Positions 17,333-25,795 of a stretch of 64,000 nucleotides of DNA are shown in pieces (the stretch's first letter is position 1; the number at the start of each line of letters is the position of its first letter). Both the position numbers and the translations under genes were made by a program. The notes beneath the pieces are model-generated. The model was not told where the DNA came from. It did no database searches and saw nothing but the letters and a program-made list of their open reading frames with translations. This DNA comes from SHAN690 sp023262195 (GTDB lineage: Bacteria; Bacteroidota; Bacteroidia; Flavobacteriales_G; Salibacteraceae): positions 1,178,001-1,242,000 of the forward strand of contig JAYQJE010000001.1 of assembly GCA_038142005.1 (NCBI GenBank), given 5' to 3'.

Positions 17333-17438
17333 ATTAGTGTTCGGTTAAATGGCAAAAAGATACACTGGAAAATTTACTGCGCTTACCAAGCGTATTCTTT
17401 ATGAATTCAAGAATTAACACACAAAGATAAGTGAGAAA

Positions 17439-18101
17439 TCAATCGTCTTCACCTGCTTGCTTTATCAAGTTTTTGAGACTTATGTTGGCTTTGCTTTCTT
17501 CTCGCCTTATTAATCGCTCGATATTTTTCTGGTGCGTGATTAAGACCAAAATCGCTATGAAAATGCTGAAGATGATTAAGCTCGGAACAGTGGTGTGAAA
17601 GACTAAAATGATGAAGAATGGGAAGCTCACTGCAGCGCACATTGAGCCAAGCGATACAAATCGTGTGAAACCAAAGACAAGCACGAATACAACCAATGCC
17701 ATGAGTGCTCCCTGATGGTGTATGGCCAGCATTACTCCCAGAAGCGTGGCAATTCCCTTCCCACCTCGAAAACCAGCAAACACAGGAAAAATATGTCCAA
17801 TCACGGCTGCAATGCCTAATGCCAGTTGGTAATTAACCAGCGCTGCGGTACCTAATGACTCATCTGTAAAAAAACGAGACAGCATAACTGCTGCTAATCC
17901 CTTGAGACAGTCTATGAGTAATACAGGAATTCCAGCTTTTTTTCCTAAAACACGGAAGGTGTTAGTAGCTCCGGCATTACCACTGCCATACTCTCTAACA
18001 TCGGTATCGTAAAAGACTTTACCAACCCACACTGCAGTGGGTATAGAGCCTAGTAGATAAGCAACTACGAGTGAAAAAATGCTGGTAATAGAGAGAGCCA
18101 T
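17439..18101 (-). CDS. plsY: glycerol-3-phosphate acyltransferase PlsY
   Basis: A 220-residue polytopic inner-membrane enzyme that acylates glycerol 3-phosphate using acyl-phosphate, the first step of phospholipid synthesis. The three PlsY motifs are visible: GSIPTAVWVGK near residue 18, the glycine-rich GSGNAGATNTFRVLG near 39, and GHIFPVFAGFRGGKGIATLLG near 102. About five membrane segments. The C-terminus carries a short charged extension ending EDD. It has its own promoter-like TAAGTTTG and lies 35 bp after the end of the giant unknown gene. Confidence 0.95.
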   Translation of the reverse strand: MALSITSIFSLVVAYLLGSIPTAVWVGKVFYDTDVREYGSGNAGATNTFRVLGKKAGIPVLLIDCLKGLAAVMLSRFFTDESLGTAALVNYQLALGIAAVIGHIFPVFAGFRGGKGIATLLGVMLAIHHQGALMALVVFVLVFGFTRFVSLGSMCAAVSFPFFIILVFHTTVPSLIIFSIFIAILVLITHQKNIERLIRREESKANISLKNLIKQAGEDD

Positions 18102-18111
18102 ATCCCGCTTA

Positions 18112-18119
18112 CAAACTTA
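18112..18119 (-). promoter_or_regulatory. Bacteroidota -7 element for plsY
   Basis: The minus strand reads TAAGTTTG, an exact TAnnTTTG match, 10 bases before the plsY ATG. Confidence 0.4.
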
Positions 18120-18136
18120 TAATTAACCCAAATTCT

Positions 18137-21100
18137 TTAGAAACGACTTATAAATTCGTCTTTTCGTCTTTTACTTCCCACCATAAACGAGTAAGGAGCC
18201 TGTCCTTTGCTAACCTTCAGTTTTCGCTTGTCAGTCTTTAAATCAGTAATGGTTTGGTTGAAATCATCAATGCTTGAATAAGCTGCCATAATATTTCGGC
18301 TATACTTGAAATAATACCAAGTGTCTTTGTCTGCTTCTAAATAAATATTGATTTCTGGTATCCTGCCTGTAACGATTTCTATCTTTCCGTTCATTTTAAC
18401 ATTCACCTGTCGCTTGCCTACATTACCAACCCCGATTTTGCCTACGGATTGATAGCTTCCACTTTCCGGATTCCACTTTAACTGAACATCTGTTAGAAAT
18501 AGGTTTTTCTCTAGCTCAGATGGAAACTTTTTGAATTGACCAGTAAGTGTAATGGCAGAGATTAGTTTGTCAGCTTCGTCTGTTCCAATCAACTCCCTCA
18601 ACCCACGCTGGTAGGTGTCACGCTCAAAATCTATTGGGTTCCCAAGTGCAAACTCCGCCATGGTTTTACCCATATCATCAATGAGCTTATCATCAAAGAA
18701 AAAGTCAATAAGCATAATCACGTCCAACTCAACTTTATTAGTCTTTATGTCATGATTGATATTACCCACAGTGCTCAGTTCTAACTGTCCTGGATTAATT
18801 CCAAACCCAAGTTTTCCTTCCCCATAACTCTGACACTCTTCGGTATTTAAAGCCAAATATTGACCCGGAAGAGACTGTTGAGTGAGTTTGTTGATGTTCG
18901 AAATTCGATACTCTTTCGATTCTGCATGGTAAAATATAAAGCCCTTCGAAGGAAGAATCTCGATATGTTTTTCGTCTGGTTTAGGCGATAGAAATGCAGT
19001 ATATATAGCTCCAGTGTCTTTATCCAATACTATAGATGAAGTGAGTCTGTTTTCTTCTTCATCGAGCATCACATTGTCAATGGGAATGTAAATCTCTTCA
19101 GGATCTAAGGAAGATTTAAACTGAAACCATGATATAGGTAGGCTTGCGTCACACGAGTGATTGATTCTTGAGTATCCTTTAAATGTTAGGTCTTTTGAGC
19201 TGGCGTCAAGGTGCACAGAACCCTTGAAATCAAAGTATGGACTCAGCGTGAAATCTCGGTTTTCAGATATGTTCCCGTCTGCATAAGTTTGATAAGAACT
19301 ATCTACACTCACGGAATTAAATCGAATGAGCTGGTTATTACCGCTTTGATCTATAAAGGCATAGAAGCCAGTGCCAACATAGTCGCGTCTGGCAAAAATA
19401 TTTACGGTAGAGCTGTCGATTCGGTGAAATTTGGTAATAGCATTGGCAATAATACTAGCATTGGTTAGTGTTTTCATTTTCGCTTTTCGCTCAATAGTCA
19501 CTAAACCACTATCCGGGTAAATGAGCGCATCAGCAACTCTATTAAACTTAACTTTTCTAGCATCAATGATGTAGTCTTTTAAGCTATATCTAGCTGCAGA
19601 TGAATAGAATTCAAGAGAATCTTGTTCTGGGTGAATTGAAATAAATCGAGAACCTTCAATTTCCATATCCACACCATTCATTGACTTTGCAGTTTCGGAG
19701 CCAGATAACTCAATGTCGTCTTGGTCCATATACCAAGTGAATCTATCCATAAAAGCAACATATTGGTTAGCGGGGAACTTCATTAAAGAAGTTCCACCAT
19801 TAGAAACAAATTCTCCGGTTCTAGTTCTGAAATCGATTCTTGCTTGAAGATCATTAGTGCTAAAATGAATGCCCTCAAAAGTTGATTGTTCAGACTTTAG
19901 TCTAAAGTTTGCAGTATCACTTTCAAAATCTGAAAAATTAAAACGGTACTCTTTAGATTCAAGCTCGGCCTGATCAAAGGCAAATAGTCCACCACCCTTC
20001 AGGTTTTCAGGAGTAAGTGTTAGGTTTCCATCTAGGGTGGACCCATCATACATTACGAAAGGATTGTCAGTAGATTCACATAACAATTGGTCATCGTAGG
20101 GTTTCCAAACTTGAGCAATTTCCTGTCCTTTGGTTGGCGGATACTGCACATCTCCCATTTGCTCTTCGATATAAAATTTGGATGCGACAGTATTCATTTC
20201 TTCAGGCAGAAATAAGAAGTCGTCAGATTTTGTTGTACTGGTTAAGTACTTGAGCGTTCCACTTCCTCGCAGTCCTTCATGAGACATTTTGATAGTGTCT
20301 TTATAAATTCCTTTCCCACGATATACATCGAATCCATCGGGTGGCGTATTCCGCACGAAGCCAAGCGAATTATCTGGTTGTAAAGTGAGTTCCTCCCTAA
20401 ACTCTGGAAAGATATATGCACTGGTAAACATGCCTTCGAATTGAATTCTTTCGTTGCGGAAGTTGTCCATACTATCAAATGCGAATGGATCGAGTGTGAA
20501 ATAGAAGTTATCTCTATGGTATTGAGCATTCTGTATGCTCGACCGGTCATAATACACTTTGGATTGCTCGTGGCTCGTAAAAATTGGATATTGTTTCAAG
20601 CTTTCTAATCCACTTTTATTATCGGGCTTATCAATTTCTAGTGTCCCGTCCACTTCTTCGATCACGTTTTTTACGCGAGCTAAGCGTTCACGACCTCCAA
20701 TTCCTTCTTCCTTACCTAAGGACACATTGATTCTTACTGAATCAACATTGGGCATTTTGATTTTGAAATCATCGTATAAAAACTCGTAATTGTTTCCGAA
20801 AAACTCTAGCCTACCTGCTAAAACCACTCCAGAAAAATCAAAGTCTCTGTTCTTTTTCATAACAATGTGTCCATTTTTCGGGAAGAGCACCACATTATGA
20901 GAGTCTGAAAGAATAATGTTTCGTATACCATTAATATCCAATGTGTAAACTTCATCAGTAAGGTCGAGTCGAGCGTTTTCGATTGACCCAATGTCAGATG
21001 CTACTCGGAGTACATCATAGTCTTCAAGTTCGGATTTTGCTGCTATGTAGTGATAGAGTCGAGGAGTTGACCTCACCTTGCCTGTTTTTGGGTCATAGTC

Positions 21101-21262
21101 AACTAATCCCTTGTTGGTGTAATCAAGTAGCAATAGCATTGCATTCGTTTTATCAGACTGAATACACTTGGCAATTTCGATGTCATACAGGGTTTCAACT
21201 CCTAGCTTTGTGAAACACCCCTTCACCTGAACCAGAGGGTGGGTCATGCTCATTCCCATCAT
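18137..21262 (-). CDS. giant secreted protein of unknown family, C-terminal block (block 4 of 4)
   Basis: About 1,041 residues, the bulk of a 1,486-residue secreted protein running from 22594 to 18137. I do not recognise the family. The sequence is rich in beta-strand-like stretches with regular aspartate turns (FDFSGVVLAGRLEFFGNNYE, ADALIYPDSGLVTIERKAKM, DYVGTGFYAFIDQSGNNQLI) and few cysteines. No transmembrane segment, no sorting domain and no catalytic motif are evident. It ends in RKDEFISRF. The pattern is reminiscent of stacked beta sheets as in OstA/LptA-like or beta-helix proteins, but this is only an impression. The true N-terminal join is FDQMMGMSMTHPLVQVKGC across a break near 21269. 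Confidence 0.7.
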   Translation of the reverse strand: MMGMSMTHPLVQVKGCFTKLGVETLYDIEIAKCIQSDKTNAMLLLLDYTNKGLVDYDPKTGKVRSTPRLYHYIAAKSELEDYDVLRVASDIGSIENARLDLTDEVYTLDINGIRNIILSDSHNVVLFPKNGHIVMKKNRDFDFSGVVLAGRLEFFGNNYEFLYDDFKIKMPNVDSVRINVSLGKEEGIGGRERLARVKNVIEEVDGTLEIDKPDNKSGLESLKQYPIFTSHEQSKVYYDRSSIQNAQYHRDNFYFTLDPFAFDSMDNFRNERIQFEGMFTSAYIFPEFREELTLQPDNSLGFVRNTPPDGFDVYRGKGIYKDTIKMSHEGLRGSGTLKYLTSTTKSDDFLFLPEEMNTVASKFYIEEQMGDVQYPPTKGQEIAQVWKPYDDQLLCESTDNPFVMYDGSTLDGNLTLTPENLKGGGLFAFDQAELESKEYRFNFSDFESDTANFRLKSEQSTFEGIHFSTNDLQARIDFRTRTGEFVSNGGTSLMKFPANQYVAFMDRFTWYMDQDDIELSGSETAKSMNGVDMEIEGSRFISIHPEQDSLEFYSSAARYSLKDYIIDARKVKFNRVADALIYPDSGLVTIERKAKMKTLTNASIIANAITKFHRIDSSTVNIFARRDYVGTGFYAFIDQSGNNQLIRFNSVSVDSSYQTYADGNISENRDFTLSPYFDFKGSVHLDASSKDLTFKGYSRINHSCDASLPISWFQFKSSLDPEEIYIPIDNVMLDEEENRLTSSIVLDKDTGAIYTAFLSPKPDEKHIEILPSKGFIFYHAESKEYRISNINKLTQQSLPGQYLALNTEECQSYGEGKLGFGINPGQLELSTVGNINHDIKTNKVELDVIMLIDFFFDDKLIDDMGKTMAEFALGNPIDFERDTYQRGLRELIGTDEADKLISAITLTGQFKKFPSELEKNLFLTDVQLKWNPESGSYQSVGKIGVGNVGKRQVNVKMNGKIEIVTGRIPEINIYLEADKDTWYYFKYSRNIMAAYSSIDDFNQTITDLKTDKRKLKVSKGQAPYSFMVGSKRRKDEFISRF

Positions 21263-21753
21263 TTGATCAAACCTGTTTTCTCTGAAATAGTAATCAGACT
21301 CAAAAATGCTCTGTTGTCACTGGAGTTGGGTAGTGTTCTAAACAGAATCTCCTTTTCATCAATCTTCCATGTCACATATTCTGCATAAATATCCATTTGG
21401 TGGTAGCTGTCAAAGTATGGGGCCTTCTGTAGCCCTTCGTCTGCCTTGTAAAGGCTTACTTGACGCTCATCTCTAAAATATTTAAAATCAAGCCCTGGAT
21501 GGGTAATGGTATCATCGTGCAAGTGAAATTTAATGGCGGCATCTGCTGAGGTAATCTGTTCTTCTTTAATACTGAAACCTAGTGATGATACCTCTAGAAA
21601 CTTCTTATCACCAATGTAAAAAACTAGGTAAGCAGGTGCCTCGTCAGTTCCACTGGCAAGAAATCGAGATCCTTTTTGTATAAATCCTCCCTCATAATCG
21701 ATACCTCTATCAATGTTTTCGATTTTTAAACGCTGACTGTAGCTTTCAAACAT
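21259..21753 (-). CDS. giant secreted protein of unknown family (block 3 of 4)
   Basis: About 164 residues continuing the giant unknown protein. It has the same strand-rich style (RGIDYEGGFIQKGSRFLASG, TDEAPAYLVFYIGDKKFLEV, AIKFHLHDDTITHPGLDFKY). It joins block 2 after one added base near 21801-21806, giving EGFLEKVQAVASADRSSFPM, and joins block 4 near 21269. Confidence 0.62.
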   Translation of the reverse strand: MFESYSQRLKIENIDRGIDYEGGFIQKGSRFLASGTDEAPAYLVFYIGDKKFLEVSSLGFSIKEEQITSADAAIKFHLHDDTITHPGLDFKYFRDERQVSLYKADEGLQKAPYFDSYHQMDIYAEYVTWKIDEKEILFRTLPNSSDNRAFLSLITISEKTGLIK

Positions 21754-22292
21754 TGGAAATGACGATCGGTCTGCACTGGCAACTGCCTGTACTTTCTCAA
21801 GAAGCCTTCCTTCAAGGGCTGGTCGAAATAATCTGTATTGTAAAATGTGACGGAGTCAGCTCGATAGTTGGAAAACTTTAGCTTGATTTCATAATCGTTT
21901 ACAATAGCGTAAACCTTATTAGGATCAAGCCCAGCGCGCTCCCAAGTGATGGTTCCATTTTTCCCAAACCAATCACCATCAATAGGGTAGAGCACACCTG
22001 ATGTTTCATAAAGGGTAGAACTACTTCCTTTTGCATCACAGGTCAGATCGAGGTTGTTGAAGGTATATTTTGGCTTACCATCTTCTATTTTGATGTCAAA
22101 ATCGCCATTGCTTAACTTCCATTCTAGTGAACCAGAAGAATAAAGGGTGTTTTGTGAAAAGAGGTTGAGACTGAAGTCCATATAATCACCAAAGTCTTTG
22201 CGGGCAGAACGCGAATCCAATACTAAATCTACCGAGCGTTCCCAATCACTAAACTTTCCTGCTTCAACACCCAGCTCAACCATGGTCATCAC
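21726..22292 (-). CDS. giant secreted protein of unknown family (block 2 of 4)
   Basis: About 188 residues of the giant unknown protein, including GVLYPIDGDWFGKNGTITWE, RAGLDPNKVYAIVNDYEIKL and YRADSVTFYNTDYFDQPL. It joins the N-terminal block by one added base at GGG 22317-22319 (plus strand), which restores RRYPDVRNYIETVMTMVELG. Confidence 0.62.
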   Translation of the reverse strand: MMTMVELGVEAGKFSDWERSVDLVLDSRSARKDFGDYMDFSLNLFSQNTLYSSGSLEWKLSNGDFDIKIEDGKPKYTFNNLDLTCDAKGSSSTLYETSGVLYPIDGDWFGKNGTITWERAGLDPNKVYAIVNDYEIKLKFSNYRADSVTFYNTDYFDQPLKEGFLRKYRQLPVQTDRHFQCLKATVSV

Positions 22293-22309
22293 GGTCTCAA
22301 TGTAGTTTC

Positions 22310-22594
22310 TTACATCGGGTAGCGGCGCATGCGCGCGTCTAAAATCTTATTTGATGTTGTGTAGAATGAAGATTTCTGACCCGCAGTAAATGATCCAAGC
22401 TCGGTCCAAATTTCAGTAAACTTTTCTATGAGCTCCTTATTCTCTTTTTTGGCATCTCCCACAGAATTTCCCACAATTTGCTCTTGCAATTCTTGAAGAA
22501 AAGCCTCTTCGGAGCTGAACTCCTTAAAGCTTTGCGCATACAGTTGTGACCCAGTGTAGACCAAACAAGCCAGGAAAATAAATAGTGATCTCAT
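22310..22594 (-). CDS. giant secreted protein of unknown family, N-terminal block (block 1 of 4)
   Basis: First about 94 residues of the giant protein. A clear signal peptide (MRSLFIFLACLVYTGSQLYA, then Q) is followed by a helical region (FSSEEAFLQELQEQIVGN). The ATG at 22594 overlaps the prmA stop in ATGA, so it is translated together with prmA. Confidence 0.68.
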   Translation of the reverse strand: MRSLFIFLACLVYTGSQLYAQSFKEFSSEEAFLQELQEQIVGNSVGDAKKENKELIEKFTEIWTELGSFTAGQKSSFYTTSNKILDARMRRYPM

Positions 22595-23418
22595 GTTGTT
22601 TTATTAGCAGCTATCAACGCCCAATCTCCGATAGTATCAGTGTTTATAATTTCAAGACCAGCTTTTGAAAGGGTATCTGTTAAACCATCGATGTCCGAAA
22701 CTAAGAATCCTGAGCAGACCAATCGCCCATGCAGATTAAGGCTTTTGATGAACGTTTTTAGGCTTTCTTCAATAACGTTACGGTTAATGTTGGCCAAAAT
22801 CAGATCAAATGGTCCGTTTTGTATGCTTTCAACTCCCCCTGTAATTACTTCAAAGTTGTTGGATTTATTTGCTTTCAAATTGTTCCTAGCAAAGGTTGCG
22901 ACATGTTTATCTATTTCTATTGCAACACCAGAGGCACCTTTATAATCAGCATAGATTGCCAGTATTCCGGTGCCACAGCCAAAATCTAGTACGATTTTTC
23001 CGTCCAATTCGGTGCTCATCATTTTCCTGATCATCATTTCAGTAGTTGGATGGTGCCCAGTTCCAAAACTCATGTTAGGATCTATTACGATGCTATGCTT
23101 AAAACGATCAGGAATATCATGAAATGGTGCCCCAATAAAAAGTTCATCTCCAATGGTTACAGGTTCGAAATTCGATTCCCAAACTGAATTCCAGTTTTCA
23201 TCTTCATGCACGATATCAATTATGGACGAAATATGATCTTGATATTCGAGCAGGACTTGGTCTACTGCAGCTCGGTCAATTTGATCCTGTTTCGCAAATC
23301 CTCTCAAGATAGCCTCATTCACTTCAAAACTCTCAAAACCAAAATCCATGATTTCGGCCTCAATGATTTCACAAAAATCTTTAGAAGAGCATTGTATTTT
23401 TATTTCGATGTACGGCAC
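22591..23418 (-). CDS. prmA: ribosomal protein L11 methyltransferase
   Basis: A 275-residue PrmA, which trimethylates ribosomal protein L11 using S-adenosylmethionine. The SAM-binding core reads DFGCGTGILAIYADYKGASG near residue 145. The substrate-related motif ANINRNVI lies near 212, and the conserved SFGTGHHPTTEMM precedes the core. The start is a GTG at 23418 (VPYIEIKIQCSS), 8 bp after the icd stop; no ATG fits. The stop overlaps the start of the giant unknown gene. Confidence 0.93.
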   Translation of the reverse strand: MPYIEIKIQCSSKDFCEIIEAEIMDFGFESFEVNEAILRGFAKQDQIDRAAVDQVLLEYQDHISSIIDIVHEDENWNSVWESNFEPVTIGDELFIGAPFHDIPDRFKHSIVIDPNMSFGTGHHPTTEMMIRKMMSTELDGKIVLDFGCGTGILAIYADYKGASGVAIEIDKHVATFARNNLKANKSNNFEVITGGVESIQNGPFDLILANINRNVIEESLKTFIKSLNLHGRLVCSGFLVSDIDGLTDTLSKAGLEIINTDTIGDWALIAANKTT

Positions 23419-23426
23419 CTTATGCT

Positions 23427-25649
23427 TTAAAATGAATCAATGATGCTATTTAGCGTTGTGCTGGGACGCATTGCTGCGGAAGCTAAGGATTCATCAGGAT
23501 GATAGTATCCACCAATATCCATCTGAACGCCTTGTACTGAATTCAACTCATTGATAATGGATTCTTCGTTCGTTTCGAGCTGTGAAGCCAATTGTGAAAA
23601 CTGTTCTGCTAAATCAAAAGCTAGGCTTTGATTTGCCAATTCTCGCGCCCAGTATCTGGCTAAGTAGTAATGGCTTCCTCGATTATCTAACTCACCTACC
23701 TTCCGCGAAGGCGATTTATCATTCAGTAAAAATTTGCTGGTGGCTATATCCAAGCATGCGGCCAAAATCGAGGCCTTTTTGTTGTTATATACTTCGCCAT
23801 AATGATCAAGCGATACTGCTAACGCTAAAAATTCACCGAGCGAATCCCACCTCAAATGGTTCTCAGCAGTGAATTGTTCTACATGCTTAGGTGCTGAGCC
23901 ACCGGCTCCTGTTTCAAAAAGTCCTCCACCATTCATAAGTGGTACTATGCTGAGCATCTTAGCACTGGTGCCAACTTCAAGTATTGGAAACAGATCCGTT
24001 AAATAATCGCGGAGAACATTTCCAGTAATTGAAATGGTGTCCTCACCGTTGCGAATACGTTTAAGAGAAAATTTAGTGGCTTCTACAGGACTGAGAATCT
24101 GAATATCGAGTCCATCAATTTGGTGTAATTTAAGATAAGCTTTTACTTTTTTAATGATTTCGCGGTCATGCGCTCTTTGTTCATCCAGCCAAAAAATCGC
24201 TGGATTTCCTGTGGCTCGGGCGCGATTAACCGCAAGTTTCACCCAATCTTTTATAGGAGCATCTTTTGTTTGACAGGCTCTGAATATATCACCAACCTCT
24301 ACCTTGTGTTCCATCAATACAGCCCCGGCATTATCCAAGACTTGAACTACTCCATTTGTTTTTATCTCAAACGTCTTGTCATGCGATCCATATTCTTCGG
24401 CTTTTTGAGCCATCAAACCAACGTTTGATACGCTACCCATGGTCACGGGGTTAAATGCCCCATGAGCTTTGCAATCATCTATTGTAGCTTGATAAACCCC
24501 AGCATATGAGCGATCGGGTATAATGGCCTTTGTGTCTTGTGCTTCTCCGTTTTTATTCCACATTTTTCCGCTATTGCGAATCATAGCCGGCATAGATGCA
24601 TCAATGATCACATCGCTGGGTACATGTAAATTCGTGATGCCTTGGTCTGAATTTACCATGGCCAAGTCTGCTCCTTGTTCTATTGATTTTTGAAAATCTC
24701 CCAAGATTTCGCTTTCCTGATCCTTTGGAAGTTTTTTGAGTGCAGCTAGGATATTTCCAAGGCCGCTTCTTGCATCCGCTCCAATTTGCTTTAGTATATT
24801 ATGATGCTTTGCGAACACATCTGCGAAGTATGATTCAACGACCGAACCAAATATGATAGGGTCACTCACCTTCATCATGGTGGCTTTAAGATGGGCTGAG
24901 AAGAGTACGTTCTGCTTTTTAGCCTCTTCAATCTGATGAGTCAAAAACTTTACGAGCTCCTTTTTACTCATCACGGCCGAATCGAGTATTTCGCCTTCTT
25001 GGATGCTCAGGTTTGATTTTAGAACTGTTGTATTTCCGTCTGAATCTTTTAATACAATGGAGATTTGATCTGCAATTGCACTGGTGATGGACTGTTCCGT
25101 TTCGAAAAAATCACCCCTTGTCATACTTGCAACGTGTGATTTAGAATCAGCACTCCATTGCCCCATTTTATGCGGATTTTTGCGCGCGTAATCTTTCACA
25201 GCTTTTGGTGCGCGCCTATCAGAATTGCCTTCTCTTAGTACAGGGTTTACTGCGCTTCCCTTAACACTGTCGTAGCGTTTTTTATAATCTATTTCCTTTT
25301 CGGAATTTGGTTTATCGGGATAATCGGGAATTTGAAATCCATGATCTTGCAACTCCTTTATAGCTGCCTTTAGCTGCGGTATTGAGGCACTAATATTTGG
25401 AAGCTTCACAATATTGGCTTCGGGTCGTTGAGCGAGCTTGCCCAATTGAGATAACGTGTTTGGAACACGTTGTTCAGGAGCCAATATATCAGGAAATTGT
25501 GCTAAAATTCTTGCTGCCAGAGATATGTCGCACTTATCGATCGATACACCAGCCTTTTCGGAAAACTTGTGAATTATTGGAAAGAGTGAATAAGTAGCTA
25601 GTGCTGGGGCCTCATCGGTTTTGGTATAAATAATGGATGACTGATTCAT
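23427..25649 (-). CDS. icd: NADP-dependent isocitrate dehydrogenase, monomeric type
   Basis: A 740-residue monomeric (type II) isocitrate dehydrogenase converting isocitrate to 2-oxoglutarate in the TCA cycle. Recognisable segments: IIYTKTDEAPALATYSLFPI at the start, EGNSDRRAPKAVKDYARKNP, LFSAHLKATMMKVSDPIIFG and the C-terminal SAMRPSTTLNSI. The frame is open for 35 more codons upstream, but I chose the ATG at 25649. It gives the standard length, and a TACTTTTG promoter element lies at 25682-25689, inside the longer frame. prmA follows 8 bp downstream. Aconitase, the preceding TCA enzyme, is about 9 kb away. Confidence 0.95.
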   Translation of the reverse strand: MNQSSIIYTKTDEAPALATYSLFPIIHKFSEKAGVSIDKCDISLAARILAQFPDILAPEQRVPNTLSQLGKLAQRPEANIVKLPNISASIPQLKAAIKELQDHGFQIPDYPDKPNSEKEIDYKKRYDSVKGSAVNPVLREGNSDRRAPKAVKDYARKNPHKMGQWSADSKSHVASMTRGDFFETEQSITSAIADQISIVLKDSDGNTTVLKSNLSIQEGEILDSAVMSKKELVKFLTHQIEEAKKQNVLFSAHLKATMMKVSDPIIFGSVVESYFADVFAKHHNILKQIGADARSGLGNILAALKKLPKDQESEILGDFQKSIEQGADLAMVNSDQGITNLHVPSDVIIDASMPAMIRNSGKMWNKNGEAQDTKAIIPDRSYAGVYQATIDDCKAHGAFNPVTMGSVSNVGLMAQKAEEYGSHDKTFEIKTNGVVQVLDNAGAVLMEHKVEVGDIFRACQTKDAPIKDWVKLAVNRARATGNPAIFWLDEQRAHDREIIKKVKAYLKLHQIDGLDIQILSPVEATKFSLKRIRNGEDTISITGNVLRDYLTDLFPILEVGTSAKMLSIVPLMNGGGLFETGAGGSAPKHVEQFTAENHLRWDSLGEFLALAVSLDHYGEVYNNKKASILAACLDIATSKFLLNDKSPSRKVGELDNRGSHYYLARYWARELANQSLAFDLAEQFSQLASQLETNEESIINELNSVQGVQMDIGGYYHPDESLASAAMRPSTTLNSIIDSF

Positions 25650-25681
25650 TCTTAGTAGTTCAGGTTTAATTGGTGTTTGTA

Positions 25682-25689
25682 CAAAAGTA
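25682..25689 (-). promoter_or_regulatory. Bacteroidota -7 element for icd
   Basis: The minus strand reads TACTTTTG (TAnnTTTG) 32 bases before the ATG at 25649. It supports the shorter icd start. Confidence 0.5.
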
Positions 25690-25795
25690 ATTTTCTCGAA
25701 CTCAGAATTGATTTGGTATTCGGTTTGAGCTAAATAAAAAAGACCTCCCTGCAATAGGACGGTCCATTTTTTGTAATGTTGAAATGATGCTTTAT

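Noticed and set aside
25650..25754. 35-residue N-terminal extension of isocitrate dehydrogenase
   Set aside because: The promoter element at 25682-25689 lies inside it, and the ATG at 25649 gives the standard family length.
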